From the IMG/VR virus record IMGVR_UViG_3300025759_000850, positions 1-21,288 of that record: a stretch of DNA of 21,288 bases; one strand, given 5' to 3'. The stretch comes from a virus. Below, piece after piece: positions 14,736 through 21,288 of this stretch (the first letter of the stretch is position 1; the number at the start of each line of letters is the position of its first letter). The position numbers and the translations under genes are program-made. A model generated the notes under the pieces. It had not been told where the DNA came from, did no database searches, and was given only the letters and a program-made list of their open reading frames with translations.

Positions 14736-14761
14736 ACGGGACGCCCTAGTGGACGCCCCGT
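14736..14761 (-). terminator. Strong hairpin after the major capsid gene
   Basis: In the minus-strand transcript, ACGGGGCGTCC and GGGCGTCCCGT form an 11-bp GC-rich stem around the loop ACTA. Two pairs are G-U wobbles, which become mismatches on the plus strand, so the structure is favoured in the RNA of the virion operon. It sits 15 nt after the capsid stop and 27 nt before the next start. No T tract follows (CCTAATTCAAATTC), so it may be a weak or partial terminator, a processing site or an mRNA 3'-end stabiliser rather than a standard intrinsic terminator. Confidence 0.55.
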
Positions 14762-14775
14762 GTGTAGTCTACTTA

Positions 14776-15735
14776 TTAGTCGTTGACTACGATTACGACA
14801 CCAGCTTCTTGCTGGAATTCATGTACACCGAACAGTACGTCGGAGGTCAGCAGGTCAGCCAAGTATTCTTGCTTGTACTGAGTCTGCGAACGGACGTCCA
14901 TCTGGGTAGCGAGTATGATGGCATCACGATGGAACATCATGGATGCGATCAGTCGATCACCAGCAGTGTTAGCTGTAGCAGTTTCCACTTCCGGGCAGTT
15001 GGTGGTCTGGTACAGGTCGACGCCGTAGATGGAGCCGAAGTTACCATTCTCAACCGGACGACCGGATACGAAGTCCTGACTGATGAAGTCAGAGATTCCG
15101 AACATGGTGCTCTTAACGCTGGGAGGGATAACCCAAACGCGGTCGTTCATCGGAACGTCTGCGTCGTCCAGCTCTTTAACGGCGGCACGGATGCCAGCAG
15201 CAGTTACTACGTCAGAAGTAGTCACAGTGTCTACCGCGTAAGCAGTAAGACCAGTGGAAGCGTCTACGTAGAAAGAGTTGCTGTGAACCCAGTCAGAGCC
15301 TGAGCCGTTGTCGTCACCGAGGTACTTGCCACGCTCAAGAATCAAAGAGTCGATCTTGGTTGCCAGAGCGTAACCAGCGTCTTCAGTGTAGAAACGACGC
15401 ATGCTGTCGAGTGCCTGAACGCCTACGATGTCCTCGATCAGCTTTGAGTATTCCCAGTGCTGGTCGATAACAACAGCGACGTTGCTCTCAACGTTACCAA
15501 TCAGGGTAACAGCAGTGTTCTCTGCCTTCTGATTGGCACTGCCACGGGTCGGGGCTGGGATGTTAATCGTGTCGCCCTTCTTGCCGTTGTGCTTGATCTT
15601 GCGTACCAGATTAGCGGCTACAAGGTTCTTCTCGTAGGTAGCCTTGATCTCGTCAGACCAGAGTTCGGGGATAAAAGTATCCGCTTCGGTCAGACCAGTA
15701 GCGCCAGTCATAGTTGGGTAAGTTGAAGTTGCCAT
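14776..15735 (-). CDS. Major capsid protein
   Basis: This is a 319-residue protein in the place expected for the coat protein: directly after the scaffold, with the portal and terminase upstream. The N-terminus runs TFIPELWSDEIKATYEKNLV, then KHNGKKGDTINIPAP, HWEYSKLIEDIVGVQALDSM and YTEDAGYALATKIDSLIL. This layout (N-arm, strand with GDTI-IP, spine helix ending in DSLI) is typical of HK97-fold phage coat proteins of about 320-350 residues. A later stretch, DVPMNDRVWVIPPSVKSTMF, also fits such coats, in which VIPP-type segments recur. It forms the icosahedral shell with the scaffold. The start is the ATG at 15735 with GGAG 9 nt upstream. A strong hairpin follows the gene, consistent with high expression. 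Confidence 0.85.
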   Translation of the reverse strand: MATSTYPTMTGATGLTEADTFIPELWSDEIKATYEKNLVAANLVRKIKHNGKKGDTINIPAPTRGSANQKAENTAVTLIGNVESNVAVVIDQHWEYSKLIEDIVGVQALDSMRRFYTEDAGYALATKIDSLILERGKYLGDDNGSGSDWVHSNSFYVDASTGLTAYAVDTVTTSDVVTAAGIRAAVKELDDADVPMNDRVWVIPPSVKSTMFGISDFISQDFVSGRPVENGNFGSIYGVDLYQTTNCPEVETATANTAGDRLIASMMFHRDAIILATQMDVRSQTQYKQEYLADLLTSDVLFGVHEFQQEAGVVIVVND

Positions 15736-15753
15736 TCCTTAGTTCTCCATAGG

Positions 15754-16572
15754 TTATTTAACCCTCCCTTCTGCGTACGCTCTCCTGATCTCAGGAGCGA
15801 GCGCCTCGTATCGGGATGGGTTGGTTCTCATTAGTTCAACAATGTCTTGTCGTCTAAACACCTTCTTAGAGCTACGTCCAGCGGGTGCGCCTTTCGCAGT
15901 TCCGGTAGAAGCCTTCTTTACTTCTGCCTTCCGAGCAGTCTTTTCCTGCTCTACGACATCGTCAGACACTTTCTTCCGAGTGTTCTTGTATTCCGTGAAC
16001 AACTCGTCAGCTATCGTCAGGTCGTAAGTAGCATCAGCTTCCTTCAGCATCCGTTGTCTAATCGTACTGCCTTGTACCCAGCTATTAAAGTCTGGGGACT
16101 TCAGCACTTCCATAAAGTCTGGATGCTTGCTTGCAAGCTGTGCTTGTGAGGCTTGATGCCTCTGTTGGGCGGCAAGTGTCTTGAGCTGTTGAATCTCAGG
16201 GTTCATTGCCAATGCCTTGTTTATTGCCTCGGTAGGTCGAGCAAAGAAATCATCGTCCGTAAGAGTGGGTTCAGGTTCCTTTTTATCCGTCCCTTCGTTC
16301 AGCTTACTAAGTACAAACTCATCAAGTGTTCTCCGTAACTGACCAACCTCATTGCCCTGTTGTCCGAAACGCTGCTCAAGTTCTTGATGCATACGCGCTA
16401 TTTCGGCAGGCGACTTGCCCCTGTATTTCTCAGGAAGTTCCTCTGCGTCCATAGTAGCTCCCGTAGGTCTCGACTCCTCAGTCGCGGTGCTTGCTACATC
16501 TTCTAGAGAGAACTCGGTAGTCCCCGGTTCTGCTTTTGGTGACTTATCTGCTGGATCATCTATCATTGCCAT
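15754..16572 (-). CDS. Capsid scaffold protein
   Basis: This is a 272-residue, highly charged, helix-rich protein just upstream of the capsid gene. It has a low-complexity acidic N-terminus (about 1-45) and a central coiled-coil-like region (about 55-150, with AEIARMHQELEQRFGQQG and Gln/Ala-rich stretches). The C-terminus is basic (about 215-272, KKASTGTAKGAPAGRSSKKV and on). Scaffold proteins of P22/T7-like phages share this plan, and the basic C-terminal helices dock on the coat protein during procapsid assembly before the scaffold leaves. No protease motif is present, so I see no fused maturation protease. The start is the ATG at 16572 with GGAG 8 nt upstream. A second ATG two codons later is possible. 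Confidence 0.75.
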   Translation of the reverse strand: MAMIDDPADKSPKAEPGTTEFSLEDVASTATEESRPTGATMDAEELPEKYRGKSPAEIARMHQELEQRFGQQGNEVGQLRRTLDEFVLSKLNEGTDKKEPEPTLTDDDFFARPTEAINKALAMNPEIQQLKTLAAQQRHQASQAQLASKHPDFMEVLKSPDFNSWVQGSTIRQRMLKEADATYDLTIADELFTEYKNTRKKVSDDVVEQEKTARKAEVKKASTGTAKGAPAGRSSKKVFRRQDIVELMRTNPSRYEALAPEIRRAYAEGRVK

Positions 16573-16622
16573 TGTTAAAACTCCGTGCTGTTTGCATTAT
16601 GGAGAAGCATATAGGATTGCGG

Positions 16623-16904
16623 TTATCGCCCGCCACGTGCTACATCCCACGCTGCCGTAGGACCGTGTCGTTCGACTGCCTTCCTTTCCACCGCCATCTG
16701 TTTCTCTCTATTCGCCATCCACTTCATCGTGGCTCCGGGGTAATCCCCTGAGATCGGGTCTAGAGAGGTACGTACGGGACTTATGATACGCTTCGCTGTT
16801 ACTTCACACCCTTCCACCGGACACTCCATTGTGGTCGTCTTCGAGTCAACAAAGACTTCCGTGGTATGCCCCGCTTCGCAGGTCACGTCGATACAGATAA
16901 TCAT
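16623..16904 (-). CDS. Small zinc-ribbon-like protein (FmdB-like pattern)
   Basis: This is a 93-residue protein with an N-terminal zinc-ribbon-like pattern: C9-x3-H13 in TCEAGHTTEVF and C28-x4-C33 in MECPVEGCEV, followed by AKRIISP. That order recalls the short FmdB-type ribbons, with His in place of one Cys. The C-terminus carries SLDPISGDYPGATMKW and a basic helical tail, a segment I associate with small phage proteins encoded beside head genes. The start overlaps the stop of the preceding gene as ATGA. A structural or assembly role near the portal is plausible, and a regulatory role is the alternative. The function is not known. Confidence 0.6.
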   Translation of the reverse strand: MIICIDVTCEAGHTTEVFVDSKTTTMECPVEGCEVTAKRIISPVRTSLDPISGDYPGATMKWMANREKQMAVERKAVERHGPTAAWDVARGGR

Positions 16905-17134
16905 TCCTCTGTATCCACTTCTGAGGCAGTGCGAATCGCATCCTCGTATGCTAGGATTGAGTTGAGGATGCTGACTTGTCCTTGCCGGAAGCCTAACATC
17001 TGATCGCCTTCAATCCCATCGAGATGGTTAATACCATTCTTATTGGCGGTGACGTCCTCAAGAAAGAATCGCCAGCCTTCGCTTGCGAACATATCTTCTA
17101 ACGCCTTCTGGACTTCAATGTTGAAGTTATCCAT
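16901..17134 (-). CDS. Small hypothetical protein between portal and scaffold
   Basis: This 77-residue acidic, helical protein contains EDMFASEGWRFFLEDV and GFRQGQVSILNSILAYEDAI. It has no membrane segment, signal or catalytic motif. AAGGAG lies 5 nt before the ATG, and the gene ends in an ATGA overlap with the zinc-ribbon-like gene. Small genes in this slot recur in related-looking podoviruses, but I cannot name a family. An accessory head protein is the simplest guess from its position. Confidence 0.6.
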   Translation of the reverse strand: MDNFNIEVQKALEDMFASEGWRFFLEDVTANKNGINHLDGIEGDQMLGFRQGQVSILNSILAYEDAIRTASEVDTEE

Positions 17135-17143
17135 GTGTACTCC

Positions 17144-17296
17144 TTACTTCTTAGTAGTTGGTTTGGGTTGCTTGCTGTCTTCAAGTTCCTTGATACGGTG
17201 CTCAAGCTCGTTTACTTTATTGGTAAACCACTCAAAGCGTCCGTTGATCTGGTCGACTATCCTCTGCAAATCCTCTTTCTTGACTACTGGTGTCAT
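17144..17296 (-). CDS. 50-residue coiled-coil protein overlapping the portal gene end
   Basis: This short gene is read in a different frame from the portal and overlaps its last 65 nt. It encodes 50 residues starting MTPVVKKEDLQRIVDQINGR. A heptad-like helix (about 18-41, with FTNKVNELEHRIKELED) and a basic tail (KPTTKK) follow. AGGAG lies 9 nt upstream of the ATG. The stop is followed at once by the AAGGAG of the next gene, so it fills the otherwise empty 97-bp gap. Those two well-placed sites and the protein-like composition support it. Its function is unknown, and a small oligomeric head accessory protein is possible. Confidence 0.6.
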   Translation of the reverse strand: MTPVVKKEDLQRIVDQINGRFEWFTNKVNELEHRIKELEDSKQPKPTTKK

Positions 17297-19292
17297 CTAC
17301 TGGTACTCCTGTCGGGGTTCCTTCATCGAATGGAATTGCCCCGTTCTTAGTTGCTGATTCAAGGATTTCTAACTGCATCTTACGGTTGGCTAAGTTAAGC
17401 TCAGCCTCCTTAAAGCGCCGTGAGAACTCCTTGTCGTCGTCACTGCCAGCAGCGAGTTGCTTGCTAATGGCTGCGATTCTATCATTCTCCAGTTCAATCG
17501 GGATAGCACGCTTCTCTGCCTCGTACTTCTCTGCCCTCTTGTTGCTCTCGTTCGCTTGTGCTTGGAATGCGGCGATCTGAGCTTGGAGTAACTGTTCTTG
17601 TAGCTGTGCCTGACGCTGAGCAGCCTCTTGCTGCTGCGGGTCGGGCTGTGCTGCCTTCTGGATAGTAGCGATCAACTGCTCCCTGTTGTTCAGGTGCATA
17701 TTGTTGATGATTGCCTCTATCAGGGGCAGGTACGCCGGGCTTTCCTTACCCGTAGTGCTCAGCAGTGTGGTCAGTTGGCTAGTCTCGAACTCTCTAGCCA
17801 TGATTCCCATGCTGCCTGACACGACAAACTTGTAATCCTTGGCGGGGAAGCGCTCAGGGTCGTACTGTATGTACAACCATGCCGCCATCTCCACGGCAGG
17901 GATTAGAAAATCGTTCTGAAACGCCATGAGCGTGCGCTTATGACGCTTTATCACGCCCCCTAGTGCCATACTAACGGCTCCAGAACGTGCGTCTCCGATC
18001 TCCTGAGGCAGTCCAGCGGTGTCTATAGCGCCGGTAGCCCTCTGGTGCATGCGCTCCAGTGCTTCTGCCTGATTAAACGTGATTCCACTCACTTCACCGA
18101 ACTTAAATGGGCGAAGTATCGTGTTGGGGTCCCCTGTAGTGATCAGAGTCTTACCCGGAACCACCTTAGCGTTCATGCCACGGGGCATTCTAGTGCCGTC
18201 TACGGCTAACATTGGGTGTGCGGTCAGCGCCAGAGCGTCTGCTCGTGCCCGTAACTCGCAATCAATAGCCTTCTGGCTGTTATAGCCCTTCTCGACAACG
18301 CCTCTACCGTAGAAAACACCCGGCATGCAGTCCCATTGGAACGATACGACGGGGCGTTGACCCATCATAAACGGATTCTTCTCGGCTTTTAGCAGTTCTC
18401 CACTGGTAGCGTCGATGACGACGATAGCTTCAGTGTAGTAAGTCTTCTCTACGTCCGGCATTTCGATGTCATAACCGTCGAACGGGTCGTCTCCCTCGGT
18501 GTCTTTGTCCGCATCGAGCAGTTCTGTCGGCACTAAGCCGTAATATTTGATGAGTCGGCACTTGCTGTGAGCCTGAGCCGCCAGATTCTGGTCAGCTTCC
18601 AGCGAAGTTTCCGTGTAGGACACGCCGACCATCACGTCATCGCGGTAAACGCCGCTCTCTTGAAGCAGCTCCACCTGATGAGTAGGTACGTATTCGTCGA
18701 TTGCCACGCCCAGAGCGCCTTCAATGGACACAGCAGCAGGGTCAATGCGGAAGTTACGAGGATGGATGGGCCTGTAATCGACCACAACCTTCTCTTTTGA
18801 CATCACTCCGACAGCCTTAGTGTACTGATCGACGGACTGAGATGCCGGAGCCTTCTCTACCACCTCGTCCAGTACCAGTTCCATGATGCCCGTACCCGTC
18901 ACGGCAGCGTTAATAAGCACTTCGCCGCACGTCTTACGGAACCCACGCTTCTCAAAGTCCTCCATCAGGGCAGCACGCATAGCTACAATATCGCTAGAGT
19001 CCTGATCTTGGAAGTCATCGCGGATGTCAATGAACTCGCCTCTGCCGAATATGGCCTCTTCCACCTCGGCTACACTGCCTTCTACGGCTTGTGCGCTTGC
19101 TGGCGATATGAGACGACTGCGCTCGCTCTGACGAGTCTTGTCATTCTCCGCCCAGATGCCGCGCCACAGGCGGTCATACTCAAGGTGCTTCTCCTGATAG
19201 TTGGAGATGTAGTGCTGTTCCCACTCTTCTACCTTGTCTAGTACCCAGCTAGTAAGACTGGCTCCTAGCAAGTTATCATCTTTATTAAGCAT
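17232..19292 (-). CDS. Portal protein (head-tail connector)
   Basis: This 686-residue protein lies immediately after the terminase and before the scaffold and coat genes. The N-terminus (WVLDKVEEWEQHYISNYQEK then YDRLWRGIWAEND) and a mid-region with MPGVFYGRGVVEKGY, AIDCELRARADALAL and AGLPQEIGDARSGAVSM resemble large podovirus portals. These form the dodecameric ring at the packaging vertex through which DNA enters and leaves. The C-terminal about 150 residues are Gln/Ala/Glu-rich coiled coil (from about 550), comparable to the barrel extension of P22-type portals. The length is also closer to P22 (about 725) than to T7 (about 535). The ATG follows AGGAG at 5 nt, and that site shares bases with the terminase stop. 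Confidence 0.85.
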   Translation of the reverse strand: MLNKDDNLLGASLTSWVLDKVEEWEQHYISNYQEKHLEYDRLWRGIWAENDKTRQSERSRLISPASAQAVEGSVAEVEEAIFGRGEFIDIRDDFQDQDSSDIVAMRAALMEDFEKRGFRKTCGEVLINAAVTGTGIMELVLDEVVEKAPASQSVDQYTKAVGVMSKEKVVVDYRPIHPRNFRIDPAAVSIEGALGVAIDEYVPTHQVELLQESGVYRDDVMVGVSYTETSLEADQNLAAQAHSKCRLIKYYGLVPTELLDADKDTEGDDPFDGYDIEMPDVEKTYYTEAIVVIDATSGELLKAEKNPFMMGQRPVVSFQWDCMPGVFYGRGVVEKGYNSQKAIDCELRARADALALTAHPMLAVDGTRMPRGMNAKVVPGKTLITTGDPNTILRPFKFGEVSGITFNQAEALERMHQRATGAIDTAGLPQEIGDARSGAVSMALGGVIKRHKRTLMAFQNDFLIPAVEMAAWLYIQYDPERFPAKDYKFVVSGSMGIMAREFETSQLTTLLSTTGKESPAYLPLIEAIINNMHLNNREQLIATIQKAAQPDPQQQEAAQRQAQLQEQLLQAQIAAFQAQANESNKRAEKYEAEKRAIPIELENDRIAAISKQLAAGSDDDKEFSRRFKEAELNLANRKMQLEILESATKNGAIPFDEGTPTGVPVDDTSSQERGFAEDSRPDQRTL

Positions 19293-19300
19293 TGTCGCTC

Positions 19301-20560
19301 CTAGTATCCTGAGATTTCGTCGAGAGCCGCGTAGTCGTCCTCATCGTCGAGGTCTCGATAGTCTACGTAGCTAACCTTGGCAAGCTGGTCAATGTATGCC
19401 AGCGCGTCCACCATGTCATCGTGCGTTAGTTTGTCAGGGAACTGGAATAGCTCATCTAAGAATTGCCTGTTCCATTCGCCCTTGTTTAGCGTTATACGTC
19501 CTTGCTCGAAGTTACCCTGCAAGGCCCAGATGATTCTGTCCGTCTTTCGCTGATTACCGTGCGTTAGCTCCTTGATGGGGAAGTAGCGACCTGATCGCTT
19601 CTGCAACTCGAACAGGGGTGACATCACCGCCTGCTTTGCAATACCCATCTCAATGCCAACACCGACAGGATTGTACTCGGCTATCAAGTCGAAGATCGTC
19701 TGAGCAGTCTCCTCGACCGTCCAGCGCCCCGCTACGATGTCCGCAACCCACCAGCCGTCCTCGTTCACCTTGACGACAGCAAAGGCGCTATTATCACGCC
19801 TACGCTTCCTCTTAGCCCCTGCCTGCTCAAAGCCTGCAAGGTCGCAAGCGATATAGAAGTCTCCGGTCATGGGTTCCTCGTCATCAATTTTAACCCACTC
19901 TTCCTTAAAGACTTCGCTACCGATTGCTTCGAACGATGCCATAAACTCCTGTCGGAATGCATGGCTGGACATTCGATTCTGTGCTGAGTCGATCTCTTCC
20001 TTCGCTACCAGCGGATTGTCGTATGTGGTGAAGTGCCATGCCTTGTAGGCTTCGTCCTCACCCGTGTCCGCGTAGTGGTAGAGATCATAGAAGTGGTTGC
20101 GTCCCTTCGGCGTACCGATGAACACTGCCTCACCTCTCAAGTCAGCTAGGGCGGGGAGGATAATCTCGTCCCACACCTCCGGCTTCATCTCAGCGTATTC
20201 GTCTAGGATAACCGCACGCAGGGCAACACCCCGCATCGTATCCGGTCTGTCACTGCCCTTCAGGCTGATGCGGCTACCGTTAACCAGCTCGACCTGTAGG
20301 TTGTTGACGTTACTCTTTGTTCTCAGCCCCTCAGTGAGTTCTAGCAGTAGATGCCACATAATGTCTCGTGCCTGTCCCTGAGTTGGTGCTATGTAGAACA
20401 CGTCGCACTTCTCTCTAGTCAGCGCAGCGAAGATCATCTTGTAGGCTGCGAAGCGAGACTTGCCCGTCCGCCGTCCTGCCGCAATCACTGTGAATCTGCT
20501 GTTATCGTTCCATACTTTTTCCTGCCACGGGAGTAGGGAGATATCAAAGTTCATTACCAT
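19301..20560 (-). CDS. terL: Terminase large subunit
   Basis: This is a 419-residue DNA-packaging motor. The ATPase half shows the Walker A-type loop AAGRRTGKS (27-35), Walker B VILDE (117-121, preceded by RGVALR) and the coupling motif GTPKG (149-153). The nuclease half shows RNase H-like acidic positions: D240 in ACDLAG, E304 in GIEMG and the HDDMVDA cluster (380-386). These are the features of phage TerL, which pumps DNA into the procapsid through the portal and cuts the concatemer. Length and domain order are normal, with no intein or insertion. The start is either the ATG at 20560 or the one at 20554, and the latter overlaps the preceding stop as TAATG. The portal follows after 8 bp. Confidence 0.95.
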   Translation of the reverse strand: MVMNFDISLLPWQEKVWNDNSRFTVIAAGRRTGKSRFAAYKMIFAALTREKCDVFYIAPTQGQARDIMWHLLLELTEGLRTKSNVNNLQVELVNGSRISLKGSDRPDTMRGVALRAVILDEYAEMKPEVWDEIILPALADLRGEAVFIGTPKGRNHFYDLYHYADTGEDEAYKAWHFTTYDNPLVAKEEIDSAQNRMSSHAFRQEFMASFEAIGSEVFKEEWVKIDDEEPMTGDFYIACDLAGFEQAGAKRKRRRDNSAFAVVKVNEDGWWVADIVAGRWTVEETAQTIFDLIAEYNPVGVGIEMGIAKQAVMSPLFELQKRSGRYFPIKELTHGNQRKTDRIIWALQGNFEQGRITLNKGEWNRQFLDELFQFPDKLTHDDMVDALAYIDQLAKVSYVDYRDLDDEDDYAALDEISGY

Positions 20561-20841
20561 TTAACCTTATCGGCCCAATAAGCAGCAGACATTTTACCCT
20601 TGGATATATTCTTGGCATGTCTAGCCTTAAAGGACTCTCGTCGTTTACGTTCAGCTTTGCTCTCCCCGGCTTTCTTGGGAGAACCTGAAACACCCTGCTG
20701 TCCGAAGCGTATGGTCTTAATCTTATCGCCTTCTTTCGCCACAACTACGTGTGATTTAGTAGGATGCTTAGGGGTACGCTTAGGTTTGTTATAACCCGAT
20801 ACTCCTGCTCTTTCCAATCTTGAATCTTTCTTAGCTGGCAT
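20554..20841 (-). CDS. Small basic conserved-type phage protein upstream of terminase
   Basis: This 95-residue protein is very rich in Lys/Arg. It opens MPAKKDSRLERAGVSGYNKP, continues with TPKHPTKSHVVVAKEGDKIK and IRFGQQGVSG, and ends with a basic helix and the aromatic tail AAYWADKVKW. I recognise the style from small proteins widespread in marine phages, but I cannot give a secure family name or function. Composition suggests nucleic-acid binding. The place just before terL is the usual slot of the small terminase subunit, but the sequence lacks an obvious helix-turn-helix, so that role is only a possibility. It overlaps the lysozyme stop (TGATG) with GGAGAGG upstream, and its own stop overlaps the terL start. 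Confidence 0.65.
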   Translation of the reverse strand: MPAKKDSRLERAGVSGYNKPKRTPKHPTKSHVVVAKEGDKIKTIRFGQQGVSGSPKKAGESKAERKRRESFKARHAKNISKGKMSAAYWADKVKW

Positions 20842-21272
20842 CAGTCCTCTCCGCAGTGCATACTCTCGATAGCGTCCCCGACATACTCAAACCTCGCCTT
20901 CACCCCGCTACGCTGAGCGCAGGCTACTCTGTAGTCCTCGTTGTCGTACCACTCCTCGACAGCTTCCAAGTACATTTTATTGTTGAATAGCCGCCTAGTG
21001 CGCGGGGACATCTGCCAGTCTCCACGGTAGCAAGCCACCACGATAGCGTCTTGTACTGATTGAGGGAGGAGGTCGAAGTCTGTCGTCAGGTGCCTCGCCT
21101 GCTGCTCGAAATGATCGAATACTTCAGGGAAGGGAATATCAGCCCAGTAACCAGTCTGACCAACACCCACCGTGACTACGCCCTTGGTGTCGCGATAAGG
21201 TACAGGGCTGTATCCTTCCCAAATTATAACTGGTAGATGCTTACCCTCGATCTGTCCGGGGTAGGCATCCAT
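20841..21272 (-). CDS. Endolysin, T4-type lysozyme (GH24)
   Basis: This 143-residue muramidase cleaves the MurNAc-GlcNAc bond of peptidoglycan. The catalytic triad is visible with exact T4-lysozyme spacing: E19 (IIWEGY), D28 (YRDTKG) and T34 (VVTVGVG), i.e. Glu-9-Asp-6-Thr. The C-terminus has the helical SGVKARFEYV segment expected of the family. There is no signal peptide or SAR-type TM, so export would need a holin. The holin candidate is about 8.6 kb downstream in the same orientation. The ATG at 21272 has only a weak site, and the frame stays open to the window edge (codons for AIRAV precede it). The true start may therefore lie outside, although 143 residues is already a normal length. 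A virion-associated lysozyme is a less likely alternative. Confidence 0.85.
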   Translation of the reverse strand: MDAYPGQIEGKHLPVIIWEGYSPVPYRDTKGVVTVGVGQTGYWADIPFPEVFDHFEQQARHLTTDFDLLPQSVQDAIVVACYRGDWQMSPRTRRLFNNKMYLEAVEEWYDNEDYRVACAQRSGVKARFEYVGDAIESMHCGED

Positions 21273-21288
21273 AACAGCTCTAATAGCT

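Noticed and set aside
14738-14759. Direct repeat GGACGCCC near the capsid end as a possible attachment site
   Set aside because: The two copies are the two arms of the RNA hairpin with wobble pairs. No integrase or tRNA-like sequence is nearby.
14749-15303. Long plus-strand frame (184 codons) opposite the capsid gene
   Set aside because: It lies wholly antisense to a convincing coat protein, lacks a ribosome-binding site and has no protein-like pattern. It is a shadow frame.
20544-20744. Minus-strand 66-codon frame overlapping the small basic gene
   Set aside because: The neighbouring frame has a good start site, overlap coupling and a recognisable phage-type sequence. This one has neither.

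Overview
The window is about 21 kb of a tailed, short-tailed (podovirus-type) bacteriophage genome and holds its packaging, head, lysis and tail/ejection genes. Twenty-five coding regions lie on the minus strand and are read from the right end of the window to the left. One more, truncated at the left edge, is on the plus strand. Genes are tightly packed. Many stop and start codons overlap as TAATG, TGATG or ATGA, and most starts have a clear AGGAG/GGAGG site. I see no tRNA, rRNA, integrase, transposon or CRISPR array. The plus-strand fragment looks like the C-terminus of a monomeric, adenosylcobalamin-dependent (class II) ribonucleotide reductase. Phage-borne class II reductases are well known in marine podoviruses, so an aquatic phage of a Gram-negative host is the best guess. 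The host itself cannot be read from the sequence.

Layout in transcription order on the minus strand. (1) 21272-19301: a T4-type GH24 lysozyme, a small very basic protein and the large terminase. (2) 19292-14776: portal, a 50-residue coiled-coil protein overlapping the portal end, two small proteins (one with a zinc-ribbon pattern), scaffold and major capsid protein. A strong hairpin follows the capsid gene. (3) 14709-12532: a repeat-bearing fibre/appendage-like protein, a second appendage-like protein and a tail-fibre-accessory-like protein. (4) 12502-11603: a cluster of small membrane proteins that looks like a lysis module. It holds a one-TM coiled-coil protein (inner-membrane spanin candidate), a two-TM holin, a lipoprotein (outer-membrane spanin candidate) encoded out of frame within and beyond the holin gene, and another hydrophobic protein. 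(5) 11603-8019: a Rossmann-like GGGPS protein, two beta-rich putative virion proteins and a large acidic Gly/Asp-rich protein with RTX-like calcium-binding motifs. (6) 8019-452: tail adaptor (tubular A-like), tail hub (tubular B-like) and three large proteins whose size, position and composition fit ejection/internal virion proteins.

Together these genes build a procapsid (portal, scaffold, capsid), fill it (terminase), attach the tail (adaptor, hub), load the ejection machinery and lyse the cell. Two arrangements are unusual. The lysis functions are split, with endolysin next to terminase and holin/spanins about 8.5 kb downstream. A block of about 6.7 kb of appendage, lysis and accessory genes separates the capsid gene from the tail adaptor. 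The reductase fragment converges on the virion operon, and the 105-bp gap between them carries a perfect 10-bp inverted repeat.
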